Below, in pieces: positions 1 through 10,619 of a stretch of 64,000 nt of DNA (position 1 is its first letter; each line of letters starts with the position of its first letter). This stretch comes from Welwitschia mirabilis (lineage: Eukaryota > Gnetophyta > Gnetopsida > Welwitschiales), in assembly GCA_051453625.1 (NCBI GenBank), contig JBOZIK010000001.1, positions 143,165,155 through 143,229,154 of the forward strand, given 5' to 3'. A program made the position numbers and the translations under genes. Under the pieces are notes generated by a model. The model searched no databases. It saw only the letters and a list, made by a program, of their open reading frames with translations, and was not told where the DNA came from.

Positions 1-495
1 ATCTTTTGATAAAGTTTTTAGTACAAATTTTTAAACTTACATTTCCAATAATAGATTCAAGTGGATGATATTTTAATTCTTTGAACTTTTTAGAGGTAAC
101 ATCTTTAGATGATTCTTCTTCAATTGGACTTCTTCTACAGTGGAGATGCTTAGAGTAATATTTTCTTCAACACTTGAAAGAATAAGTCTAGTATTGAAGT
201 TGTCTATTTAAATGTTTATATATTCTTCTATTCTTATACTTCATTTGTGGAATACATGGCAGAATCTTCTTCTAGTTGAGTATCTTAGAAAAATTGCTTC
301 ATCATATTTAAATTCAAATTTTTTCTATCTTTTAAGATAAAACATTAACTTCAAAAGACCTTAAAATAAAATACATCTGGCTTTTTTTCTTTCTAAATAG
401 ACTCTATCAATAATGTAGCATATAGTGCTTACTGCTTTAGCCTTTGAATTGGTCTATTTAACCCCTCAAATGTTTTGTTGACCCCTTGAAAAATT
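1..495. other. AT-rich 3' part of the Ty3 element, no gene seen
   Basis: This lies downstream of the integrase in element orientation. I see no domain. The right part (about 420-495) reads as a shortened fourth unit of the 22-codon repeat that follows. Confidence 0.5.
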
Positions 496-693
496 GATTT
501 GAAGATTTCCTATATAGGTCTAATCAATTCCTTAGGCATGTAGTCAATCCCTTAAGGAAAAGATTTAATGATTTCTTATACAAGTTCATTTGATCCATTA
601 GGCATTTAATTAATTCCTTGAAGAGTTAAATGGAAACTTTTAGTATAGGTCCAATTGAATATTCTAGGATCCAGTTGACCTCTTAATTGCTTA
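496..693 (-). repeat. 66-bp tandem repeat, three units, 22-codon period
   Basis: Units 496-561, 562-627 and 628-693 align without indels over exactly 66 bp. On the minus strand each encodes 22 residues with a shared pattern: hydrophobic residue, Gly-Ile/Val-Asp/Asn, then Met-Pro, then Ile/Leu-x-Pro-Ile, then Glu-Ile-x-Lys-Ser. A further partial unit lies at about 430-495. Middle units read GINxMPNGSNELV and GIDYMPKELIRPI. Because the period is a multiple of three and the residue pattern is kept, the repeat was probably expanded while coding, in a region downstream of the integrase. Its function is unknown. Confidence 0.7.
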
Positions 694-1455
694 TGTATTC
701 TATCAAGTTCATGTAAAGTTAGTGAGAGATGTTGGATTAATTCTAACCTACAAGAATTATTATTTTCTTCAAGAATTACAACATATTTTGCTACACCAAA
801 AAATGTTAGTTTCATATCAACTTGGTAAAAACATAACTTAGTAACATGACATCAACCAAAGAAATTAGAGAAGGAAGAATTCAAATAAGCCCATAAGAAA
901 ACTTTGCTTCATCAAGAATATCTTCTAAACAAAATTTTTTATTATGTTCAAGATTTAATCATCACATAATTCATAGATTTTTCAACTTTTTCTATGAACC
1001 TCTTGATTTTATCTAGTATTTAGATCAAAGATTTTAAATGATCCATTAGAATTTAAGTTTTGTAGAAGACAAGGACCTAACCATTTAGAGGTTAACTTGT
1101 TATGTAAAAGATGTGCTTAGATATTATATAAAATAACTAGTTAACTAATCTCAAATTGATTATGAATTAACGTTTTATCATTTTTGAACTTATATGGGGC
1201 TTTATGAATAAGTTCATGATGTATGGCATGGTACATTTTTATCTAAGAGATCAACTTAAACTAATTAAGACCAAATATTTTCATCTAAATTTATATGATT
1301 AAGTTGATGAGTATAATAATAAGAATTATAACAAACATCAACTAGAAAGCCACAAACTTTTCTATATACAAATTCATAAAATGAAAAACCAAGAAAATTT
1401 CACAAAGTAGTACAGTAACATCTAAGGACATAATTAAGTTTAGAATTCCAAGTTT
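694..1455. other. Ty3 element, region 3' of the integrase, no domain recognised
   Basis: AT-rich sequence between the integrase core and the 22-codon repeats. A minus-strand open frame at 606-815 overlaps the repeat and is a fragment of the decayed reading frame. No other feature is seen. Confidence 0.4.
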
Positions 1456-2120
1456 TCTTATTCATAAAGATAGGTTTTTAAAGCACCTTTTTAATTTCTC
1501 TATTTGTGTTCTCAGCTTAGCCATTAGATTAAGGATCATAACCATAGGTAATTTAATTTTCAATTCTAATAAATAAGAGAAGTTTTTAGAAAAGAGAATT
1601 GATAAAATAAGTTCTCTGGTTACTAATCAAGATTCTTAAAAAATTAAAGCACTAAAATATATGAGCTCAGATAAAATTGTAGACATTTTAATCATCATTT
1701 ATAGTAGTAGGAATAGCTTTAACCTACTTGGTAACATAATCAACAGCTATTAAGATGTAATTTTTGTCATGAGAAACTAGTTTATTAGGGCCTATAATGT
1801 TAACCCCCTAAAAGTTAAAAGGTTTACATTTACGAATAACTTCAAGGAGCATATGTTAAGAGCAAGTTAGGCTATGATAATGTTAATAAGAATTACACCT
1901 TCTAGTAAAGTTGGAAAAACTTTAAAAATGATGGGTCAATAAAAAACAAAATAAAGGATTTTCAGTGTATCCTTTTATCCACTAAATTTTCTTCCACATA
2001 CCCACCATGGTAAAGGTTATGAATGTCAAGATTTTTCCATTTTGGCATACATTTACACATTATTTGGTCTTTGCACATATGCTAAAGATGGGACTCATTC
2101 CACTCATATTTACTAATTCT
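1456..2120 (-). pseudogene. Ty3/gypsy integrase remnant
   Basis: Integrase inserts retrotransposon cDNA into the host genome. On the minus strand, 1900-2110 holds a decayed zinc-binding region with a surviving HGGY. 1709-1827 holds the core start: GVNIIGPNKLV followed by YILIAVDYVTK, a stop, then VKAIP. This matches the family pattern around the first catalytic Asp, although that Asp is now Asn in GVNII. 1480-1540 reads YDP, stop, SNG, stop, AENTNREIKKV, matching the conserved block that carries the catalytic Glu. The stops stand where the family has Trp or Gln. The protein cannot be functional. Confidence 0.85.
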
Positions 2121-2544
2121 ATGAAGAAAATATTTTCATCAGCTATGGGTCCAATGCTTGGGTGTCTCTAAGGTAATAAGAAAGTTCACAATGTTAGCGT
2201 ATTAAGGGGTAGAATGAGTAGAGAGGATGACATAGAGATATTTAATAGTAAAAATTTATTCATCAAGAAAGAAAACATTGATTGAAATTTCATCAAGAGA
2301 ATAAGAGAATTGAAACAAGCGATCTATAATACTATTACATTTCTTAATATTATTAATAATGGTAAGGTTTAATTCTTGCATAAAAAGGATCTACATAATA
2401 AGTTTGGCACTAGAATATTTCTTGGTCATAAGCTAATATATAGCAAGATGATCCATGTAAACTTTGGTATGAAATCTAAGAAAATAGTGTCTAAGGTTAT
2501 CAATGCAAACGATGATGGTAAGAATTTATTTATTAGTAGTAATG
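2121..2544. other. RNase H to integrase linker of the Ty3 element
   Basis: Decayed polymerase sequence between the recognisable RNase H and integrase blocks. A plus-strand open frame from 2376 crosses it but is antisense to the element and looks like chance. Confidence 0.4.
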
Positions 2545-2706
2545 TAATTGATTTTGTGCTTAGACAATGTTTTACTATGTTAAGATATGAATTTAAAAAC
2601 CTTTTTGTATTTTTAGCCAAAAACACCACCCACAGCAATGTTACTAGCATCACATATAAGTTCAAAGTTCTTAGTCCAATTAGGCCCCATTACAATAGGT
2701 TCAAAA
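2545..2706 (-). pseudogene. Ty3/gypsy RNase H remnant
   Basis: RNase H degrades the RNA strand during reverse transcription. The minus strand reads PIVMGPNWTKNFELICDAS, then NIAVGGVFG, a stop, and KYKKVFKFIS. This matches the start of the Ty3-type RNase H domain, where FEL-CDAS contains the first catalytic Asp (kept here). The stop after VFG sits at a position usually Gln. A frameshift separates it from the downstream part. It follows directly behind the RT connection region, as expected. Confidence 0.85.
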
Positions 2707-2744
2707 GAGATTTTATCTATAAATATATCAAACGCAATTTGGAA

Positions 2745-4260
2745 TAAGTCATCCTTATTAAACTTATCTTAATTTTTAAGTAATTAGTAAAGAGATTTAC
2801 AAATCTTAGCATAGTATTGAATGAAATGATGGTAGAAACTATTGTGATAAATAAAAGATATAATTTATTTAATACTAATTGGAAGGTTAAGATTTTGAAT
2901 GATACCTACTTTTGTGTGATCCATTCTAACTTCTTTACTAGAAATGTAGTAAACCAAGAAAATTCCATTGTTAACAAGGAAATAAATGTTNNNNNNNNNN
3001 NNNNNNNNNNNNNNNNNNNNNNNNNNNNNNNNNNNNNNNNNNNNNNNNNNNNNNNNNNNNNNNNNNNNNNNNNNNNNNNNNNNNNNNNNNNNNNNNNNNN
3101 NNNAAAGATATTTTATCTATAAGTATATCAAATGCAATTTGGAATAAGTCATCATTATTAAACTTATCTTAATTTTTAAGTAATGAGGAAAGAGATTTAC
3201 AAATCTTGGCATAGTATTGAATAAAATGATGGTAGAAACTATTGTGATAAATAAAAGATATAATTTATTTAATACTAATTGGAAGGTTAAGGTTTTGAAT
3301 GATACCTACTTTTGTGGGATCCATTTTAACTTCTTTACTAGAAATGTAGTAAACCAAGAAAATCCCATTGTTAACAAGGAAATAAATGTTTCCTTCAACT
3401 TAAATGTAGACAACTTTCTAAACATCTATCTAATACTTTCTTTATTCTCTCCATGATTTATTCTAAGGTCTCATCAANNNNNNNNNNNNNNNNNNNNNNN
3501 NNNNNNNNNNNNNNNNNNNNNNNNNNNNNNNNNNNNNNNNNNNNNNNNNNNNNNNNNNNNNNNNNNNNNNNNNNNNNCATAGTATTGAATAAAATGATGG
3601 TAGGAACTATTGTAATAAAGAAAAGATCTAATTTATTTAATACTAATTAGAAGATTAAGGTTTTGAATGATACCTACTTTTGTGGGATCCATTCTAACTT
3701 CTTTACTATAAATGTAGTAAACCAAGAAAATCCCATTACTAACAAGGAAATAAATGTTTCCTTCAACTTAAATGTAGACCACTTTCTAAACATCTATCTA
3801 ATACTTTCTTTATTCTCTTCATGATTTATTCTAAGGTTTCACCAAATATTGAGAAGTTATACATAAAATTCCTAATGGAATCCTCTATTATGTTTAAAAA
3901 ATACCCATCATTTCATGTCAAAATGTTTCACAAGCATTATAAATTCAAAAGAGAAATCTTCTAAAGACAAAGGTTCTAAATTAGAAAGTAAAGGTTATCT
4001 TTACTTGGTTCTCCTTAGCAATGAAAACTTGATCGTAATACTATACCATCAAGAAAGAACTAGTAGGCATGTCTTTAAATTCTATCAATTATTTTATTTG
4101 GAAAGGGTACTAGGTAATGATTCCTCTTAATAATCACATTTTTAAGTTTTCTGAAGTTAATGCACATTCCTCAATTTCCACTTTTCTTAGGTACTACCAT
4201 CAAGGAACTAGTGCACTAAATATTGTATAGAGCATAGAGGATATTAACATTTATAGGTTT
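2745..4260 (-). pseudogene. Ty3/gypsy reverse transcriptase remnant
   Basis: Reverse transcriptase copies the element RNA into DNA. On the minus strand, 4100-4215 reads VVPKKSGN, then CINFRKLKNV and HYLVPFPNKIIDRI, the fingers and start of the palm. 3820-3910 reads IEDSIRNFMYNFSIFGETLE, the YxDD region; the catalytic Asp pair is replaced by Tyr-Asn (codons 3856-3861), so the enzyme is dead by substitution as well as by stops. 2820-2960 reads SSKEVRMDHTKVGIIQNLN and a YHHFIQYYAKICKSL block, the thumb/connection. Gaps at 2991-3103 and 3478-3577 interrupt it, and pieces 2705-2990, 3104-3430 and 3578-3800 are repeats of one another. Confidence 0.85.
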
Positions 4261-4603
4261 AATAAATTCATCCATAAGTACTTAGTTAAGGGGTTGGTTA
4301 AGTCTTTGTTAGGGTTGTCTAACTAGTTTAGTATTATTTTCAAGGTATATTTTATGTTAAACTATGGAAGGGGGGATGAAAATGAAGTCCTTATAGATCT
4401 GAGAAAAGGCATTTGCCTTAGAATTTAAAAGTGAGACTAAGTTGGATTCTTATTAAAGGGTAATATATTTAATTATCATTAAGGATTTATTAAGGTTATT
4501 AAANNNNNNNNNNNNNNNNNNNNNNNNNNNNNNNNNNNNNNNNNNNNNNNNNNNNNNNNNNNNNNNNNNNNNNNNNNNNNNNNNNNNNNNNNNNNNNNNN
4601 NNN

Positions 4604-5853
4604 CTATTTAATACTTTCTCTATTCTCTTCATTATTTATTCCAAGGATTCACCAAAGATTGATAAGTTATAATGGAATTATATATTGTGTCTAAAAGGAC
4701 ACCCATCATTGCATGCTAAAATGTTTTATGAGCATTATAAATTCTAAAGATAAATCTTCTAAAGACAAATGTTTTAAATTAGAAAGTAAAAATTGTCTAT
4801 ACTTGGTTCTTACTAGCACTGCAAACTCGATTGTAATACTATATGATTAAGAAACAAATAGTAAGCATGTCCTTAAACTCTATCAAGTATTTGATCTACA
4901 AAGGATACTAGGTAATGATTCCTCTTAGTAATCACATTATTAAGTTTTCTAAAGTTAATTCACATTCTTTAATTTTCACTTTTCTTAGGTAATACCATCA
5001 ATGAACTAATCCACTCAATATTGGATATATCATAGAGGATTTTGACATTTATAAGTTTAATAAATTCATCCACAAGTACTTAGTTAAGGGAATGGTTAAG
5101 TATTTATTAGGGTTTTATAGCTGGTTTAGTATTATTTTCAATGCATATTATACATTAAACTATGAAAGGGGGAATGACAGTGAAATCCTTCTAGATCTGA
5201 GCAAAGGCATTTGGCTTAGAAACTTAAAGTGAGACTAAGTTAGATTATTATTAGAGGGTAATATATTCACTTATAACTAAGGATCTCTTAAGGTTATTGA
5301 AAAGAAAGATGTACTTCAAATCTTTGGGTAATTTTTCCAATTCTATTTGTAATATTCATTTTCTATTATTAAATATCCTTCATTGATCATTGTCCTGATA
5401 TATCATTTGGATGAATCTCAAGTGGACATCCTTGTTTACGTAGATCCTTAGTTAATCTCATATATTAAATATCTTCCCAAATTAAGGGTTCTCCTTCTTC
5501 ATTCTTGTGATTAAATTATCATTTCTTAAGGGGTTATAGTTGAGTTTATCATTTATTTTAGTTGAATCATCATATAAAGTTAAGTTATATAGAATAAAAA
5601 ATCTCTCTTTAACTAGGAGCTGTTATAAAAATAAAGTTGTTCTAACATGCTCTTCTAAGTTCAACTCATCTTTTATATCTTTCCCAACAACATCAGAAAC
5701 TCTAATAATAAGCTTCTTAATATCTACATAACATTTCATCATTTCAGTCTGTGTGTCTATGATGCAGTGTACAATTGCATAAAAGAATTTTTAAGAGTAG
5801 TGGATATTCTCTATTATATTCTACTTTAATAATAACCATATATATGTAGTAGA
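4604..5853 (-). pseudogene. Second copy of the Ty3 RT region
   Basis: After the 100-N gap at 4504-4603 the sequence starts again inside the RT palm, parallel to about 3780 onward, and then runs further 5' than the first copy. Near 5300-5345 the minus strand reads ELEKLPKDLKYI, the conserved linker just before the RT domain. The copy differs from the first by scattered substitutions and small indels. It may be an unmerged contig end and not a true second element. Confidence 0.7.
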
Positions 5854-5953
5854 NNNNNNNNNNNNNNNNNNNNNNNNNNNNNNNNNNNNNNNNNNNNNNN
5901 NNNNNNNNNNNNNNNNNNNNNNNNNNNNNNNNNNNNNNNNNNNNNNNNNNNNN

Positions 5954-6848
5954 TTTCCACTTTTCTTAGGTACTACCATCAAGAAACTAGCATACTAAAT
6001 ATTGGATATAGTGTAGAGGATATTAACATTTATAAGTTTAATAAATTCATCCATAAGTACTTAGTTAAGGGTTTGGTTAAGTCTTTGTTAGGGTTTTCTA
6101 ACTATTTTAGTATTATTTTCAAGGTATATTTTATGTTAAACTATGAAAGGAGGAATGAAAATGAAGTCCTTCTAGATCCGAGAAAAGGCATTTGCCTTAG
6201 AATTTAAAAGTGAGACTAAGTTAGATTCTTATTAGAGGGTAATATATTCACTTATCATCAAGGATTTATTAAGGTTATTGAAAAGAAAGATGTACTTCAA
6301 ATCTTTGGATAATTTTTTTAATTCTATTTGTAATCCTCATTTTCTATTATTGAATATCCTTCATTGATCATTATTCTGATATATCATTTCGATAAGTCTC
6401 AAGTGAACATCCTTGTTCAAGTAGATCCTTAGTTAATCTCATATGTTAAACTTATTCCCAAATTAAGGATTTCACTTCTTCATTCTTGTGATTAAAATTA
6501 TCATCTCTTAAGGGACTGTAATTGAGTTTATCATTTATTTTAGTTGAATCATCATACAAAGTTAAGTTATGTAGAATAAAAAATCTCTCTTTAACTAGGC
6601 AATGTTATAAAAATAAATTTGTTCTAACATATTCTTCTACATTCCACTCATCTTTCATATCTTTCATAGAAACATCAAAAACTTTAATAATAAAATTCTT
6701 CTTATCTATATGACATTTTATCATTCCAATTTATGTGTCTATGATGTATTGGACAATTGCATAAAATACTTTTTAAGAGTAGTGGATAATCTCTATTATA
6801 TTCTACTTTAATAATAACCAGATATATGTAGTAGAAGACTTCTTCTAT
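5954..6848 (-). pseudogene. Third copy of the RT start and protease-RT linker
   Basis: Right of the gap at 5854-5953 the sequence resumes at a point parallel to 4160 and 4990 in the earlier copies and repeats 4980-5853 with a few percent differences. It then continues into the protease without a gap. Plus-strand open frames at 5540-5731 and 6522-6713 are the same antisense frame in the two copies and are not genes. Confidence 0.7.
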
Positions 6849-7034
6849 TTAGATAACCAAGTCTTTAATGATCCCAAAAAATTTCTTGATTGAAGTATTA
6901 AGTAATTCTAAAATTATTTGTATAGGCTTGATTCTATTTTCAAACCCAAGTCTTTTACATATGTAAAAGGACATGATTTTTATACTTCCTTCTATATCCA
7001 TTAAGACTCTTATAACTCTTTTATTTCCTTTCAA
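6849..7034 (-). pseudogene. Ty3/gypsy aspartic protease remnant
   Basis: The protease cuts the Gag-Pol polyprotein. This 61-residue open frame reads VIRVLMDIEGSIKIMSFYIC, then KRLGFENRIKP and ends FFGIIKDLVI. It matches the retropepsin of Athila/Tat-like elements, whose active site is Asp-x-Gly-Ala-Ser; here it is Asp-Ile-Glu-Gly-Ser, so Asp is kept but the Gly next to it has shifted. Spacing to gag on the right and RT on the left is as expected. It is a fragment, not a functional gene. Confidence 0.8.
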
Positions 7035-8014
7035 AGTAATACTAACTATTGCTATTCCATAGTTTTAAACTTATGATACTTTTTCATGACTAAGTTGGAG
7101 ATGGACTACAAAAGGAAGATCTTACTAGGAATTATACATTTTTGTTTTTATCTAACTTAGTATTTTTTATAACTTAACATACAGTACATTTTTTTTGAAA
7201 GACATTTAAAAAGGATAAATTAATGCTTACATCTTATATTAAGGTTTTTAGGTATTTATCATAGGTAAGATTTATGTCTAGCCTATTACGCCAAGGGGTA
7301 GCTAGTTTATTTTATTTGTTTTCTTATGAAAAAAACTTTTATGGTAGGGTTATCTTCTAAAGTTGAAGATAAGTTATATGTTTCTTCATCTTTCTCATAA
7401 TTCTTAAAAGTTAAAGCCTCATGGATTATCAATTCCACTTTTAGTTACTATCTTAGAATCCTTATTAACTTCATTTCGATATGGTAGAGGTTGAGATGTA
7501 AGAGATTCTTGTCCTCGTTGATTTGATAAAATTTTTTGCTAAAGTACACTAATTAAATATTGAATGTTCTTACTTTGGTTTTCAATGATTATTCTATTCC
7601 TTTCTTATTTTTTCAACTACTTGATTGAGTCTTTGAATGAATCAATCTAACTTTACTAAAAATTTGAGGTGCTTGGCTGAAAGTTGGAGTTAATTGGTTG
7701 AAAATTTAAATTCTTAAATCTATTATTAAAAGGTTAAAATTTTAACTGTCCACTCATCCTTTATTAATATTGATTGTTCCCTAAAGTTTAAAGGTCTTTG
7801 GTTATAGAGTACATACTTCCTCATACATCGTTTCTTTATATATTGATAACAAGGGGCATTCCTTTATTGAATTCAAGTTGTTTTCATATAAATAACCTGT
7901 TAAAATTATGTTTCTCTCATTTGTTATTTTTACATCGACTATTATTTGAGTATACTTCTTCAAGGTAATAGTAAAACTCTTAATTAGATTAGTTGAATAA
8001 TGCTACTTTATCTC
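7035..8014. other. gag-protease linker of the Ty3 element
   Basis: AT-rich decayed sequence between gag and protease in element order. No zinc knuckle could be read with confidence. Confidence 0.4.
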
Positions 8015-8590
8015 CTTATCATGTCATACTTCCTTTAGAGCTCTTATGATTTGGCATACAATTTGAATCTCCCTAAAAGTTGATTCTGTCTAAGTTTGAC
8101 TTATCTTTCCTAGTACTTCTAAAAACTTTTATGCTTCTTCTAGAGTTAAAATCATCATGTTGCTAGCACAAGCAAAGTCCACAAGTAGTTTTATTTAACT
8201 ATTCAATAAACTATATAAATAATCTATTAACTCTTTTTTAGTAAATTAATTAATAGGATTAGAATGAATAACTATGATAAATCACTCATAAGTTATGACA
8301 TAATATTTATGGGGTTGTTATTAAAAGTAGTAACATTTTTCCTTCTTTTCCTTATCATACTTTCACTCATAAATATCTTACTAAATGATTTCCAAACTTT
8401 ATTCTAGAACTTAAGGCTCTTATCTGAAATGATCCTAAGCCAAGTTTAGCTTTTCATCTAAATGTGATAATAAAGATAACTATGTAAGTTCTATTATTAA
8501 TCCATTTCTTTTCATTTTTCAAGGTAATAACAACTTATTCAATGTTAGCTAGGTTTTGAAATGGGTCCTCATTATGCTCTTCTAGAAATA
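8015..8590 (-). pseudogene. Ty3/gypsy gag remnant
   Basis: Gag forms the virus-like particle of the element. Broken minus-strand frames read EDPFQNLANIE, KAKLGLGSFQ, EFWNKVWKSF, MIRKRRKNVTTFNNN and a stretch ending LTLEEA. These follow in order the conserved plant Ty3 gag (retrotrans_gag) pattern: D-P-x-H-I, D-K-A-K-x-W-L, W-D-x-F-x-x-K-F, R-x-E-I-x-x-F-x-Q and the T-x-E-E-A-Y block. Many frameshifts and stops are present. It lies between the leader/PBS and the protease. Confidence 0.65.
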
Positions 8591-9480
8591 ATGGATAGGC
8601 ACTTAACCTCTTAAATTTATCATCATCATTGAAAGGAAAGTCAAAAGCATTTTAAACTTCATATTTTCCATTAGCTTTTAAATTTCTAAGAATAATGTTT
8701 AAATTTGAATTAGATGTTTCTAATTTGATTGCTACCCTAGGAAAAGTTATTTGCTTAAGCTTTTTCATTGAATTTGAAATGGATGAAGAAGTACTAACAA
8801 AATAAATTGCTTTCATTATATTATTCTCATAATTTTCTTTTGAAAAGTTTGATTTTGAAATAACATAAGAAGAAAAATATTCTTATTTAATTATTGGAAT
8901 TTGATGTCTATTTTTCATATCGTGGGTGTATGTATCTAGATTTTGCTTCTAGTTAATCCTTCTTTGATGTTATCCTTGATTAGCTTTTACTTCCTCTGAT
9001 ATTTTGTCTTTCTAGAATTCATCATCTTGCTACATACTCAGAAAATATGTAAACCTGTAAGTGAACTATCACCTAGATCAACATCTAAACAGTATAACTA
9101 AATCATCATTTATTTGGAAATAAACAGTAGAAATAGAGAAAATCAAATTATAGAAAAATAGAAATAGAAATAACTAACAACCATCTTATTATGTTATCTA
9201 AATGATAAAGGAGATGACATTAAATTTATTATATTATCAAAAACTAGAAAACCTAATTATAGTAAAGAAAACTCAAAATCCTAGTTGTAGACATCTATTA
9301 TGTTAGTTGAATGATATATTAGATGACAACACTTATTAATACTACCAGAAATAAGAATTGTAAAAATAAAAATATGAAATCTAAGAATAAAATACAACAC
9401 TACTTTAAATAAATATCTCAAATTAAAATCCAAGGTACTTATCTAATATAGGAATAATCCTTTAACTCCTTATACCCATT
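8591..9480. other. gag 5' end and leader of the Ty3 element
   Basis: Decayed sequence between gag and the primer binding site. From about 9131 it is repeated after the gap at 10250. No other feature is seen. Confidence 0.4.
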
Positions 9481-9498
9481 CCTAGAAATGATGCCAAA
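9481..9498 (-). other. Primer binding site (tRNA-Asp-like), decayed, first copy
   Basis: On the minus strand the bases right after the LTR end read TTGGCATCATTTCTAGG. Athila/Tat-type elements commonly carry TTGGCGCCGTTGCCGGGG, complementary to a tRNA 3' end (tRNA-Asp as I recall). Almost all differences are C to T or G to A. Its position next to the TG/CA LTR boundary supports the call. Confidence 0.6.
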
Positions 9499-9499
9499 A

Positions 9500-10149
9500 T
9501 GTTGTGTTATGAATGTATGTAATCCTTATGTCTTTAACTGATTACTATCAATCACAAATACTTGTAGAAAAACACACATTAACATATTGAAAGTTAATCT
9601 AAATGTCATAATTCATTTTAAATACTAGGCTAGAAGTTATAAAATTAATTTAGTGAAGTATTTCTGGTCTTAATTAAGTAAATGAAGTAAGAACAATGAA
9701 TAAATACAATGCAAGATAAATGATCATGCAATGCTAATGAATTAGATGTAAATGGAATAATGTTATGTACTAGACCTATTTGATTACCAGTTTGTTATTA
9801 TTAAGACCAATTCTTTTAATATAAATTAATTAGGACATAATTATCACTTAATCCTAACTAATGTAAGCTATAAGGGATATCAAAATAGAATATAATTGAA
9901 TTAAACTACTATGGATATAAAAATACAATATGAAATAAAATGCACGTACTAAACTAATTATTTCAACCTATTATCACATAGGATACCCTCATGACCTAGA
10001 TCAATTATAAAGTTATCATGGAATTATAATCAATATAAATAATAAAGGATATACACTTAATAAAAATAAATTAATCTTTTATTAATTAAAATCAAACATC
10101 CACTTATAAATTAATAGCATCTTAATTAAGGATACTTAGTCTAATATGA
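9500..10149 (-). repeat. LTR, truncated at an assembly gap
   Basis: Starts at the TG boundary next to the primer site (TGTTGTGTTATG on the plus strand) and runs into the 100-N gap. It is parallel, with scattered differences, to the first part of the full LTR at 10620-11861. Confidence 0.65.
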
Positions 10150-10249
10150 NNNNNNNNNNNNNNNNNNNNNNNNNNNNNNNNNNNNNNNNNNNNNNNNNNN
10201 NNNNNNNNNNNNNNNNNNNNNNNNNNNNNNNNNNNNNNNNNNNNNNNNN

Positions 10250-10600
10250 GAAATAGAGAAAACCAAATTATAGAAAAATAAAAATAGAAATAACTAACTG
10301 CCATCTTATTATGTCATCTAAATGATAAAGGAGATGACATCAAATTTATTATATTATTAAAAACTAGAAAACCTAATTATAGTAAAGAAAACTCAAAATC
10401 CTAGTTGTAGATATCTATTATGTTAGTTAAATGATAGATTAGATGACAACACTTATTAACACTACCAAAAATAAGAATTGTAAAAATAAAAATATGAAAT
10501 CTAAGAATAAAATACAGCACTACTTTAAATAAATAGCTCAAATTTAAATCCAAAGTACTTATCTAATATAGTAATAATCCTTTAACTCCTTATACCCATT
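10250..10600 (-). repeat. Second copy of the Ty3 leader
   Basis: Immediately right of the gap the sequence repeats 9131-9480, then the primer site and LTR follow again. The pair 9131-10149 and 10250-11268 differs by a few percent with small indels. It may be a contig overlap, two haplotypes or a real duplication. Confidence 0.7.
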
Positions 10601-10618
10601 CCTAGAAATGACGTTAAA
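10601..10618 (-). other. Primer binding site, second copy
   Basis: Same site as at 9481, with further changes (CCTAGAAATGACGTTAA on the plus strand). It directly abuts the TG boundary of the full LTR. Confidence 0.55.
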
Positions 10619-10619
10619 A

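Noticed and set aside
2376-2747. 123-codon plus-strand frame
   Set aside because: Antisense to the recognisable Ty3 RNase H at 2545-2706.
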